From Candidatus Rifleibacteriota bacterium (GTDB taxonomy: Bacteria > Muiribacteriota > Ozemobacteria > Ozemobacterales > Ozemobacteraceae): DNA of 47,019 bases. The stretch's first letter is position 1. Every line of letters starts with the position of its first letter. Location of the stretch: the NCBI GenBank assembly GCA_015232575.1, contig JADFZL010000030.1, positions 1,331 through 48,349 on the forward strand, in the 5' to 3' direction. A program made the position numbers and the translations under genes. The notes below the pieces were generated by a model. That model saw only the letters and a program-made list of their open reading frames with translations. It was not told the origin of the DNA and did not search any database. Shown piece after piece: positions 34,170-40,952 of this stretch.

Positions 34170-34841
34170 ATGATGAATTTATTTACAAGAAATACTCAGC
34201 CAGAGACAATTCTGAAAAAATACCCTAACAGAAGGATTTATGACCCTTCAAAAAACGCTCACGTGACTCTTACTGAAATAGCTGACAGAGTCAAAACGGG
34301 TGAAAAAATCAAAATTGTTGATTACCAGACTGGCGAAGACATAACCCGTGTAATCATGGGTCAGGTGCTTTTTGAAACACTCAAATCCAGACCAGATTAC
34401 CTTCCACTTGATTTCCTGTTGCTCATGATCAGAGCTCAGGATGTTCTTGTAAGAGATTTCCTGCAAAATGCACTTCCGCAATATTTTCAATACTATCTTG
34501 AGCTGCAGAAGCGTTTTACAGGCGGAATGGGCTGGCCTCAGCCAAGTCTCATACCAGGCGGTTTTTTTGGTGGAATGCCGGTAAATCCGTTTTCTATTCC
34601 ATCAACAGCTTCATCTGCACCGCAACAAGGTACTCCTCAAACACCTCAATCTGCACCGCCCTCCCCTACACCGCCGAACCCTTCACAAACAGCCGAATCT
34701 GTTTTCGAAGAACCAGATGATCTGATGAAGGAAATTCGGGAATTAAAGAATGAAATGGCGAAACTCAAATCAGACAGACTTTCTGATAGAAATGAGCGAC
34801 AGACAGGTCCAAAGTTCCCCCCGAAACGAAAGCGCAAGTAG
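34170..34841 (+). CDS. phaR: PhaR-type polyhydroxyalkanoate regulator
   Basis: This 223-residue protein begins with the PHB accumulation regulatory DNA-binding domain: LKKYPNRRIYDPSKNAHVTLTEIADRV...IKIVDYQTGEDITRVIMGQVL (about 12-75). It continues with the PHB_acc region (RPDYLPLDFLLLMIRAQDVLVRDFLQNALPQYFQYY). Such regulators bind PHA granules and release phasin and synthase promoters when polymer builds up. The C-terminal third is Pro/Ser/Gln-rich, then a short coiled coil (EIRELKNEMAKLKSD) and a basic tail, a plausible granule- or DNA-contact extension. The ATG at 34170 or 34173 could be used. It is the last gene of the GH13-nucleotidase unit and lies just before phaB. Confidence 0.9.
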   Translation: MMNLFTRNTQPETILKKYPNRRIYDPSKNAHVTLTEIADRVKTGEKIKIVDYQTGEDITRVIMGQVLFETLKSRPDYLPLDFLLLMIRAQDVLVRDFLQNALPQYFQYYLELQKRFTGGMGWPQPSLIPGGFFGGMPVNPFSIPSTASSAPQQGTPQTPQSAPPSPTPPNPSQTAESVFEEPDDLMKEIRELKNEMAKLKSDRLSDRNERQTGPKFPPKRKRK

Positions 34842-34866
34842 TTTTTTGCGCTGCAAAAACATTCCC

Positions 34867-34895
34867 TTGACAATATTCTTGAAATGTTGTTTAAT
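34867..34895 (+). promoter_or_regulatory. Sigma70-like promoter upstream of the PhaB/FabG unit
   Basis: TTGACA (34867-34872), a 17-base spacer, and TTTAAT (34890-34895). It would start transcription near 34902, about 250 bases before the reductase ATG, giving a long leader that contains a small ORF. Confidence 0.6.
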
Positions 34896-34939
34896 ACTTT
34901 CATAAATAATACACTATGTTACCCGAAAGGAACATTATA

Positions 34940-35137
34940 ATGAACAGAATAACAACAAGAGGCTTTACCAGAAACCTTGAAAGCGCGTTTTTTCATCCGG
35001 CAATATCTGGAATAAATTCGCTTGGTACAGGCATCGACAATGATTTTTTTGTCGTGCAAAAAAAGGAAATGGTATCCTGCGGTTGTATTTGCTGTTTGTT
35101 TGATTTTTCCGGTTTATCTGGAAATAATACTGATTAA
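34940..35137 (+). CDS. Possible small leader ORF (65 residues)
   Basis: ATG at 34940 follows AAAGGA, and the reading frame runs MNRITTRGFTRNLESAFFHPA... to a stop at 35137. I do not recognise it. In its second half another frame encodes a convincing membrane-like segment (WYPAVVFAVCLIFPVYLEIIL) that is in frame with the downstream reductase. A frameshift in the T or A runs near 35045-35065 would join the two into one small membrane protein. It may be a decayed gene, a leader peptide, or chance. Confidence 0.3.
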   Translation: MNRITTRGFTRNLESAFFHPAISGINSLGTGIDNDFFVVQKKEMVSCGCICCLFDFSGLSGNNTD

Positions 35138-35153
35138 TAAAGGAGCATTGAAA

Positions 35154-35885
35154 ATGCGTTTAAGTGGAAAAGTTGCTATTATTACAGGTGCTGGTGCTGG
35201 AATTGGGAAAGCTGCCGCGATTCTTTTTGCCTCTGAAGGCGCAAAGGTTCACGTATGGGATCTCAAGATGGAAGCTCTTGAAGCAGTTGCTGCTGAAGGA
35301 AAAGGCAACATAATTCCGCACGTTGTCGATGTTACTAACAGAAAGCAGATTCAGGAAACCGTCGGCGCAATAATGAGCCAGGAAAAAAAGATTGATATTC
35401 TCGTAAATAACGCTGGAATTACTGCTGATGCACTTTTAATCAAAATGGATGAAGCTGCATGGGACAGAGTAATAAATGTCAATCTGAAAGGCGTTTTCAA
35501 CTGTTGCCAGGCTATCATGAAACCAATGATGGACAGCGGCGGCGGAAGCATAGTTAACACATCTTCCGTAGTCGGCGTTTATGGCAACGTTGGACAGGTG
35601 AACTATTCTGCATCCAAGGCTGGAATCATCGGATTGACCAAAAGTCTTGCAAAAGAAATGGGTCGCAGAAAAATCAGAGTCAATGCAGTTGCCCCTGGTT
35701 TTATCAACACAGAAATGACCTCAAAAATTCCTGAAAAGGTTCTGACCATGATGCAGGAAAAAACTCCGCTTCAAAGACTTGGTCTTCCCGAAGATATCGC
35801 CCGGGCATATCTTTTCCTTGCCTCAGACGATTCATCGTTCATTACCGGTCAGGTTTTAAGCGTTGACGGTGGTTTAGTACTCTAA
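35154..35885 (+). CDS. SDR-family 3-oxoacyl reductase (PhaB/FabG type)
   Basis: This 243-residue NAD(P)H-dependent reductase reduces 3-oxoacyl thioesters. It has the cofactor motif TGAGAGIGKA (residues 10-19), NNAGIT, the catalytic Ser in NTSSVVG, the YSASK Tyr/Lys pair, and the C-terminal ITGQVLSVDGG. In this setting (phaR upstream, phaC downstream) acetoacetyl-CoA reduction to supply (R)-3-hydroxybutyryl-CoA is likely, but a FabG role in fatty acid synthesis is equally consistent with sequence. The start at 35154 is set by AAAGGAG and family alignment; the frame remains open upstream to about 35022 without a family match. A strong terminator follows. Confidence 0.92.
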   Translation: MRLSGKVAIITGAGAGIGKAAAILFASEGAKVHVWDLKMEALEAVAAEGKGNIIPHVVDVTNRKQIQETVGAIMSQEKKIDILVNNAGITADALLIKMDEAAWDRVINVNLKGVFNCCQAIMKPMMDSGGGSIVNTSSVVGVYGNVGQVNYSASKAGIIGLTKSLAKEMGRRKIRVNAVAPGFINTEMTSKIPEKVLTMMQEKTPLQRLGLPEDIARAYLFLASDDSSFITGQVLSVDGGLVL

Positions 35886-35895
35886 TGCACTTGCA

Positions 35896-35926
35896 GAAAA
35901 CCCCGGACAGAGAATCCGGGGTTTTT
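35896..35926 (+). terminator. Intrinsic terminator after the reductase gene
   Basis: aaaaccccgg-acagagaat-ccggggtttt is a 10-bp stem, followed by TTTTTT. It separates the reductase from the first synthase gene. Confidence 0.9.
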
Positions 35927-35981
35927 TATACAAAATTTTGCATCGGAACTATGCAAAGAATTCTTCCCTAAAAAAAAAGAA

Positions 35982-36011
35982 TTGACGTACAAGGAATGAA
36001 ATATCTATAAT
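35982..36011 (+). promoter_or_regulatory. Sigma70-like promoter of the first PHA synthase gene
   Basis: TTGACG (35982-35987), 18-base spacer, TATAAT (36006-36011), about 45 bases before the ATG. The promoter just after a terminator shows the synthase is a separate transcription unit. Confidence 0.7.
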
Positions 36012-36057
36012 CACAGCCGTGACAGGAATGATGAAAACTTTTTAAAGAGGTGCTGAA

Positions 36058-37164
36058 ATGTCCCAATCTCCCGAACAGAAATTTACTTTTGATGATAAAT
36101 TTAAAAATGATATGCTGAGAGCTAAAAAATTTCTTGAATATCTTCAGGATGTTTCAGAAAGAGGTTCGAGGGCAGACGATTTGCAACTCGAATCTTTGAA
36201 TATGGCAAGAACGCCATGTAAGACTTTGTACAGCGAAGGCTCTTCACGCCTTCTGGAATATGAAGTTCTTGGTGGACCGCCCAGAAAAACACCAATTCTG
36301 ATGATTTATTCTTTCATCAATCGCTGGTACATTCTCGACCTCCAGCCGGGACATTCTTTTATTGAAGCCCTTTCAAAAGCCGGTTTTAAAGTATACATGC
36401 TTGACTGGGGAATTCCCGGACCAGAAAGCTCTCAACTTGGATTTGAGTATTACCTTGAAAAACTGGCGCTCAGAGCAGTAAAAAGAATTCGCCGCAAACA
36501 TTCCGGTGAAAAGATAAATCTTTTCGGATATTGTCTCGGCGGCACTCTTGCGGCAATAATGGCAGCACTTCACCCGGAAGAATATGCAAGCCAGGTTCTG
36601 CTAACCACACCACTCGCTTTCAAAGGGGCTGGAATTCTTTCACTGTGGACAAACAAGGAATTCTTCGATCCTGCAAAACTTGCGGCTGCTTTCGGGTGCA
36701 TCCCTGAAGAAATTATTCATGCGCCATTTCCAATGATGAAGCCGAAAGATGCGCTTGCCAAACCAAGAATTCTTTTCGACAACATCCTGAATGATTCATA
36801 CCTTGAGAATTTTAAATCAATCGACCGCTGGGCAACAGACAACGTTCCATTTCCCGGAAAGGTTTTCAAGGAATTTATTGGTTCGTGTTACCAGGATGAC
36901 CTTCTTGCAATGAATCAACTGAAAGTTGGAGAAGCTCCGGTTGATCTTTCAAAAATCTCAGCACCAACATTAAACATTTTTGCTTCAAACGATCATATCG
37001 TACCAGCTGAAACCGCACGATTGAATTCTATTTTCATGCGTGGCAGTAAACTCACTGACAGAGAATATCCCCTCTCTCATCTTACTGTCACTGTTGCGCA
37101 TCCGATGCGTGAGAAAGTATGGGAAGATACAGTTTCCTGGTATGAAGAAAACAACCTCGTATGA
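36058..37164 (+). CDS. phaC: Class III-like polyhydroxyalkanoate synthase, divergent copy
   Basis: This 368-residue protein polymerises (R)-3-hydroxyacyl-CoA at the granule surface. It has the size of class III PhaC. The lipase-like box is LFGYCLGGT with catalytic C159; the Asp is D312 in ASNDHIVP. The His is probably H341 in PLSHLTVTV. In the second copy (39534) and in known class III enzymes this loop reads GHIG, so copy 1 has lost both flanking glycines. LDWGIPGPE and the conserved Trp/Tyr-rich N-terminal region are present. AGAGGTG precedes the ATG. A small coiled-coil gene follows 167 bases later. It may be active with altered behaviour, or a helper copy. Confidence 0.88.
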   Translation: MSQSPEQKFTFDDKFKNDMLRAKKFLEYLQDVSERGSRADDLQLESLNMARTPCKTLYSEGSSRLLEYEVLGGPPRKTPILMIYSFINRWYILDLQPGHSFIEALSKAGFKVYMLDWGIPGPESSQLGFEYYLEKLALRAVKRIRRKHSGEKINLFGYCLGGTLAAIMAALHPEEYASQVLLTTPLAFKGAGILSLWTNKEFFDPAKLAAAFGCIPEEIIHAPFPMMKPKDALAKPRILFDNILNDSYLENFKSIDRWATDNVPFPGKVFKEFIGSCYQDDLLAMNQLKVGEAPVDLSKISAPTLNIFASNDHIVPAETARLNSIFMRGSKLTDREYPLSHLTVTVAHPMREKVWEDTVSWYEENNLV

Positions 37165-37194
37165 GCAAGTGTTTAAAAGCAAAGATAAAAGATT

Positions 37195-37219
37195 TTAACC
37201 ACGGAAACACACGGAATTT
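37195..37219. repeat. Short dispersed repeat (ttaaccacggaaacacacgg)
   Basis: Same family as 24103-24127 and 40747-40771, with one small internal change. It lies in the gap between phaC and its small partner gene. Confidence 0.6.
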
Positions 37220-37331
37220 CGCGGAAAATTAATGGGGTTTTTTCAGAAATATATATGTTTGTTATTCTGAAACCCTGTAATTAATATTGTTTTACTTAGT
37301 AAGCAGTTAAAAACCATTTCTGGAGAAAAAA

Positions 37332-37757
37332 ATGACAAATCCATTCGATCTTGGTAGAACTATGCTTGAAACCTGGGAAAAATCAATGTCAGATTCTATT
37401 GAAAAAATTTCACACGATGAGAATTTTCTAAAAAATATGAGTCAACTGTTCTCAAAATCTCTTGATATGAAAAAAGTTTTTGAAGCACAAATGGAAAAGG
37501 CTGTTCAAAAAATTAACCTTCCAACTAAAACTGATATTGAAAGAGTTCTTGTGTATCTTCAAAGAATTGAAGAACGACTTCTTGATCTGGAAGATTCTTT
37601 TGCTGCAATGCAAGACAAAGTTCTGAATACTGCAAAATCAGAGCCCTCTGCACCTTCACAGCAAACATCCCCTAAACAACAGACCGTATCAGCACCTCAA
37701 GCTGCAAAATCCGCACCGGCAATTAAAAAATCCAGCAAAATTGCCCGCAAAAAATAA
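37332..37757 (+). CDS. Small PhaE/phasin-like coiled-coil protein
   Basis: This 141-residue cytoplasmic protein is likely a granule-associated synthase partner. Residues 1-100 are amphipathic helix: MTNPFDLGRTMLETWEKSMSD, then VQKINLPTKTDIERVLVYLQRIEERLLDLED. The NLPTKTDIE...LE pattern recalls the C-terminal part of PhaE, the second subunit of class III synthases, but PhaE is normally much longer. The tail (about 100-141) is rich in Ala/Pro/Ser/Lys, ending in SKIARKK, like histone-like phasin tails. It sits directly after a phaC gene behind GGAGA. Assignment rests on context plus this weak pattern. Confidence 0.65.
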   Translation: MTNPFDLGRTMLETWEKSMSDSIEKISHDENFLKNMSQLFSKSLDMKKVFEAQMEKAVQKINLPTKTDIERVLVYLQRIEERLLDLEDSFAAMQDKVLNTAKSEPSAPSQQTSPKQQTVSAPQAAKSAPAIKKSSKIARKK

Positions 37758-37767
37758 TTTTCAATCA

Positions 37768-37992
37768 AGATAAAAGATAAAAGCTGTCCGCAGATTTCAC
37801 AGATTACGCAGATTAAGATTTAAAGATAAGATCTGAAAGATTACGAGGCAGAATGAATTCGTATTATTATTTTCGGGAATTTGCATAACTAAAATGAAAA
37901 TTCCTATACAATTAAATTATCGTCCACTGGGCATCATATCCATTGTCAACTCGACCAATGGGAGAGATCCCCGAAAGGTTGGAGCAAGTAGA
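37768..37992. repeat. Long dispersed repeat, copy 2
   Basis: Same ordered blocks as 31152-31320 (agctgtccgcag, cgcagattaagatttaaag, agatctgaaagattacg, attaaattatcgtc), with insertions. Both copies lie directly downstream of a stop codon. Confidence 0.7.
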
Positions 37993-38030
37993 AATTACTA
38001 GATTTCTCCCTTCGGTCCAAATGACATGTT
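37948..38030. repeat. Decayed MITE-type palindrome
   Basis: The arm tttctcccttcggtccaaatgaca (38006-38029) matches the family. The left arm (actcgaccaatgggagagatc) is rearranged, and no terminal repeats are recognisable. It lies at the 3' end of the ceramidase-like gene. Confidence 0.5.
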
Positions 38031-38033
38031 GGA

Positions 38034-38786
38034 TCAGCTTGATTGAACAGGCTTCAGACTGCGATTTCGAAGCATCAGACAGATTAAATAACATGCAATC
38101 CCTGCAAAGATGTGTTTAACTGAGTGCCCGCTGATAGAAATCAATGAAAATATTTCCTGATCGTGTTTTTCAGTCAATTTTGCTGACAGATAAAATAGAA
38201 GCGTAAAAGCAAGGAGATATCTGTGAGTAAACCTACCGGGGAATAAAACAAGAAGCATCGGAATGCTCATCTGTGGCACAAGCTGAATCCAGTGATAAAA
38301 CCGCAGATCATCGAAATACACCCATATCACAACACTAATAATCCCAAGAAATATCGCTGGAATAAGCAGATAGCTTTCCAGCTTTTCGCTTATTTCCTCT
38401 GAAATAAGCGCAACTGACATTCCCATAAAACCAATAGTCATGGGCAATCTATCCCAGACAAGAGTTTGATCGCATGGTTTCCAGTGAAAATATGCCGAGC
38501 CAAAACAAACCAGAGTTATCCCTGCAAAGCATACTGACCATGACTTACGTGAACTAAGACTTTCATTCCTTAAGCTGAAAATCAACCCTGACAGCCCGGC
38601 AAAAAGAAAAGCCAGATTTGTTAGCACGTCAAAAAAATTTGGTATCCCAAGAAACATTCTCTGATCTGCAAAATTGTAATATTCCTGACTCTGTGAAAAA
38701 GCTGGCTGAGACATCTTAAATGCAAATGAAAACAACAGAACTGCAATAAAAATTATTACGCGCAAGTTATTCCTGATTGCTGGCAT
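38034..38786 (-). CDS. Ceramidase-like (CREST superfamily) membrane hydrolase
   Basis: This 250-residue integral membrane protein has about seven hydrophobic segments. It shows the alkaline-ceramidase pattern: FGSAYFHWKP (Ser and His), WDRLPMTIGFM (Asp) and a late SISGHSVKHIFAG with two histidines, which together form the zinc-binding set of CREST hydrolases. Family members cleave amide or related bonds in membrane lipids, such as ceramides. Whether this organism makes sphingolipids is not shown by the window. AAAGGG precedes the ATG. It is a single minus-strand gene inside the PHA region. Confidence 0.8.
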   Translation of the reverse strand: MPAIRNNLRVIIFIAVLLFSFAFKMSQPAFSQSQEYYNFADQRMFLGIPNFFDVLTNLAFLFAGLSGLIFSLRNESLSSRKSWSVCFAGITLVCFGSAYFHWKPCDQTLVWDRLPMTIGFMGMSVALISEEISEKLESYLLIPAIFLGIISVVIWVYFDDLRFYHWIQLVPQMSIPMLLVLFPGRFTHRYLLAFTLLFYLSAKLTEKHDQEIFSLISISGHSVKHIFAGIACYLICLMLRNRSLKPVQSS

Positions 38787-39145
38787 ATTAACCCTTTCAT
38801 TTTTTTGATAAAAGGCTTTTAATTCATCGCAAAATCACTTTTGCATTATATCATGGCAACTCAAGTCAAACAATTTTACTTTGAGTAGGCTAAAACTTTT
38901 CCACCATTACAGTACGCCAAATTAAAAAATGGTGGTATAAAGTAATACACCTCTTTAATATAGATTTGCTGTATTTGGCTGTGTGAGAGCGTGTTATTCG
39001 GTGGTTAAAAATACTATCATATCCTTGATTAACAGAATAAAATATTGCGCGACACAATAAAAAGAATAAATTCCCCTTGCATATTATTTTGCAATGCAAT
39101 ATAATATAAACAGTAACGTATAATGCGTTGAAAGGAGCAATAAAA
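38787..39145. other. Divergent intergenic region
   Basis: 359 bases between the ceramidase-like gene and the second PHA unit. It contains a partial ccgtggttaaaa repeat near 38998 and the promoter at 39077-39105. I see no gene. Confidence 0.5.
39077..39105 (+). promoter_or_regulatory. Sigma70-like promoter of the second PHA unit
   Basis: TTGCAT (39077-39082), 17-base spacer, TATAAT (39100-39105), about 40 bases before the ATG at 39146. The spacer holds an AATAT/GCAA-rich inverted region (attattttgcaatgcaat) that could bind PhaR, but no site is proven. Confidence 0.65.
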
Positions 39146-39508
39146 ATGTTTTTTTTCGAAATGGCAGAAACTTTCAGTCGTGAAACTTTTAAAACAATGC
39201 AAAAAGCCAAGGAAATCGTAGAAGGGCAGGTTGCAAACAGCCTTGATGAGATGGCAAAATCCCAGGCATTTTGCCTTGCAATGAAAAAAACTCTTGAATC
39301 TTCGCTTGATGTAAGATCTCTTTACAACGAGAATATCAAAAAAATGACTTCTCTTCTTCAGATATCGACAAGAGATGACTCTGACAAGATCAGTCAGCAA
39401 GTCTTCGATTGCAATCTAAAACTTGAAAGAATGTCAAATGAGATAAGCGAATTAAAAAGACTTATTGAATTTCAGAACGAAAAAATGAATAAGGGAATGT
39501 CCTCATAA
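39146..39508 (+). CDS. Very small PhaE/phasin-like coiled-coil protein
   Basis: This 120-residue protein is almost entirely helical: MFFFEMAETFSRETFKTMQKA...DEMAKSQAFCLAMKKTLESSLDVRSLYNENIKKM, then a leucine-heptad coiled coil NLKLERMSNEISELKRLIEFQNEKM. The ending resembles that of PhaE-type synthase subunits, and the gene ends 25 bases before a class III phaC, so a role as synthase partner or phasin is likely. AAAGGAG fixes the ATG at 39146. It has no detectable similarity by eye to the 141-residue protein at 37332 beyond general helix pattern. It is far smaller than PhaE of purple sulfur bacteria. Confidence 0.65.
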   Translation: MFFFEMAETFSRETFKTMQKAKEIVEGQVANSLDEMAKSQAFCLAMKKTLESSLDVRSLYNENIKKMTSLLQISTRDDSDKISQQVFDCNLKLERMSNEISELKRLIEFQNEKMNKGMSS

Positions 39509-39533
39509 TACTGCAAATATAAGGAGCATGTAT

Positions 39534-40709
39534 ATGACCAATGAAAGAGTAATAGACAGTTTTGCCAGACTGACAAAGTTAGGTTTTGAAAACTGGCAGA
39601 ATTCAATGGATATAATAATTTCCAATACTGAGCACCTTCTTGGCAACGAAGAAAAGAAGGAAGACACATATCGCGGTGTTACTCCATTTGATGTAATTTT
39701 CCAGTTCGACACAATGCGCGTCCTGAAATTTCATGGAAGCACTGACACATCAGGGAAAACACCTCTTTTGCTTGTTCCTTCAATGATTAACCGCCCATAC
39801 GTAATGGATCTAATGAAAGACAGTTCTCTTGCCGGATACCTTCGCGGCAGTGGTGTTCCGACATATCTTCTCGACTGGGGAACTCCTGAGAGACGTCACA
39901 ATCATCTAAGTTTTGATTTTTATGTCGATGATGTAATAAAATTAGCCTGTGACGCGGTTGTAAAAGATGCCTGCTGTGAAAGAGCCACAGATAGTTTATG
40001 CAAAGGTACAGGGTGCAACAAAATTTCCCTGCTCGGCTATTGCATGGGCGGAACAATGTCACTTCTTCACACTGCTCTTTATCCGGAGAGAATAGAAAAA
40101 TTGACTCTGCTCGCCGCTCCAACAAACTTCGTCGATGACTCAACTCTTTCCAGATGGGCAAGAAAAGAAATATTTGACGTAGACTTCCTCGTAGACACAG
40201 TCGGCGCAGTCGATCCATCGATGCTTCAGTCATCATTCCTCATGGTTAAACCTCTTTCACAACTTCTGAAGTGGAAAAGTCTCTATGATTCTTCTTTGAA
40301 TACGAAAGCAGTTGAAAGTTATATAAACCTTGAAAAATGGGTCACAGACAATATCAGCGTTCCAAAAGAAGCCTACCGAAAATATGTGAAGATGTGTTAT
40401 CACGAAAATTCGATAGTTAAAAACAAAGTAACTTTAAAAGGGAAAAAACTCGACCTGCGCTCGCTTAAAGTGCCTATTCTGAATATTATGGCCAAGAAAG
40501 ATCACATTGTCGAAGTTAATTCTTCCAGAATTATCAGAGAGATTGTAAGTTCACCCGTAACAGAAGTCTTCATTGATGCCGGACACATCGGTGTTGCAAT
40601 GGGAAGAAAAGCCCGTGAAATGTTTGATGCTGTTTCAAAATACAATCTTGGAAAACGTGTAATAGACCACTGCATAATGGATTACGAAGATAATCCTGCA
40701 ATTCAATAG
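39534..40709 (+). CDS. phaC: Class III-like polyhydroxyalkanoate synthase, canonical copy
   Basis: This 391-residue PHA synthase has the complete catalytic triad: C170 in LLGYCMGGT, D323 in AKKDHIVE, and H351 in DAGHIGVAMG. The conserved block TYLLDWGTPERRHNHLSFDFY is also present. A Cys-rich insertion (DACCERATDSLCKGTGC, about 145-161) just before the nucleophile strand is unusual and absent from copy 1. The ATG at 39534 is preferred over 39528, which is too close to AAGGAG. It forms a two-gene operon with the 120-residue coiled-coil gene. The terminator at 40788 follows. Confidence 0.93.
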   Translation: MTNERVIDSFARLTKLGFENWQNSMDIIISNTEHLLGNEEKKEDTYRGVTPFDVIFQFDTMRVLKFHGSTDTSGKTPLLLVPSMINRPYVMDLMKDSSLAGYLRGSGVPTYLLDWGTPERRHNHLSFDFYVDDVIKLACDAVVKDACCERATDSLCKGTGCNKISLLGYCMGGTMSLLHTALYPERIEKLTLLAAPTNFVDDSTLSRWARKEIFDVDFLVDTVGAVDPSMLQSSFLMVKPLSQLLKWKSLYDSSLNTKAVESYINLEKWVTDNISVPKEAYRKYVKMCYHENSIVKNKVTLKGKKLDLRSLKVPILNIMAKKDHIVEVNSSRIIREIVSSPVTEVFIDAGHIGVAMGRKAREMFDAVSKYNLGKRVIDHCIMDYEDNPAIQ

Positions 40710-40746
40710 TAAAACGTTTTTAAATTTTCAATCAAAAAAAAGATTA

Positions 40747-40771
40747 TTAACCACGGAATTACACGGAATTT
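40747..40771. repeat. Short dispersed repeat (ttaaccacggaattacacgg)
   Basis: Identical in its core to 24103-24127, and again it sits between a stop codon and a terminator hairpin. Confidence 0.65.
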
Positions 40772-40787
40772 ATTGTTTGATTGATAA

Positions 40788-40836
40788 AAAAAGTCCACTT
40801 GAAGGCACCAACAAATGCCGTTTCAAGTGGACTTTC
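40788..40836. terminator. Bidirectional terminator between convergent units
   Basis: aaagtccacttgaa...ttcaagtggacttt is a 14-bp stem with an A7 run before it, which gives a T-run on the minus strand. It can end both phaC (plus) and the transporter operon (minus). Confidence 0.8.
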
Positions 40837-40839
40837 TCT

Positions 40840-40913
40840 TGTCATTTCGACCGACGGAAGAAATCTGTATTTTTATGAGCCTTCTGAGATCTCTCACTTC
40901 GTTCGAGATGACA
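40840..40913. repeat. MITE-type palindrome core
   Basis: Arms tgtcatttcgaccgacggaa and tctcacttcgttcgagatgaca form an imperfect palindrome of the dispersed family. The AAATCTTAAT terminal repeats are missing. Confidence 0.6.
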
Positions 40914-40952
40914 ACGAATCACGAATTTCCTGATTAAAAGACGACTTCACCA

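Noticed and set aside
35022..35153. N-terminal extension of the reductase frame back to 35022
   Set aside because: AAAGGAG and the SDR family alignment both point to the ATG at 35154; the upstream part is kept only as a possible decayed leader ORF.
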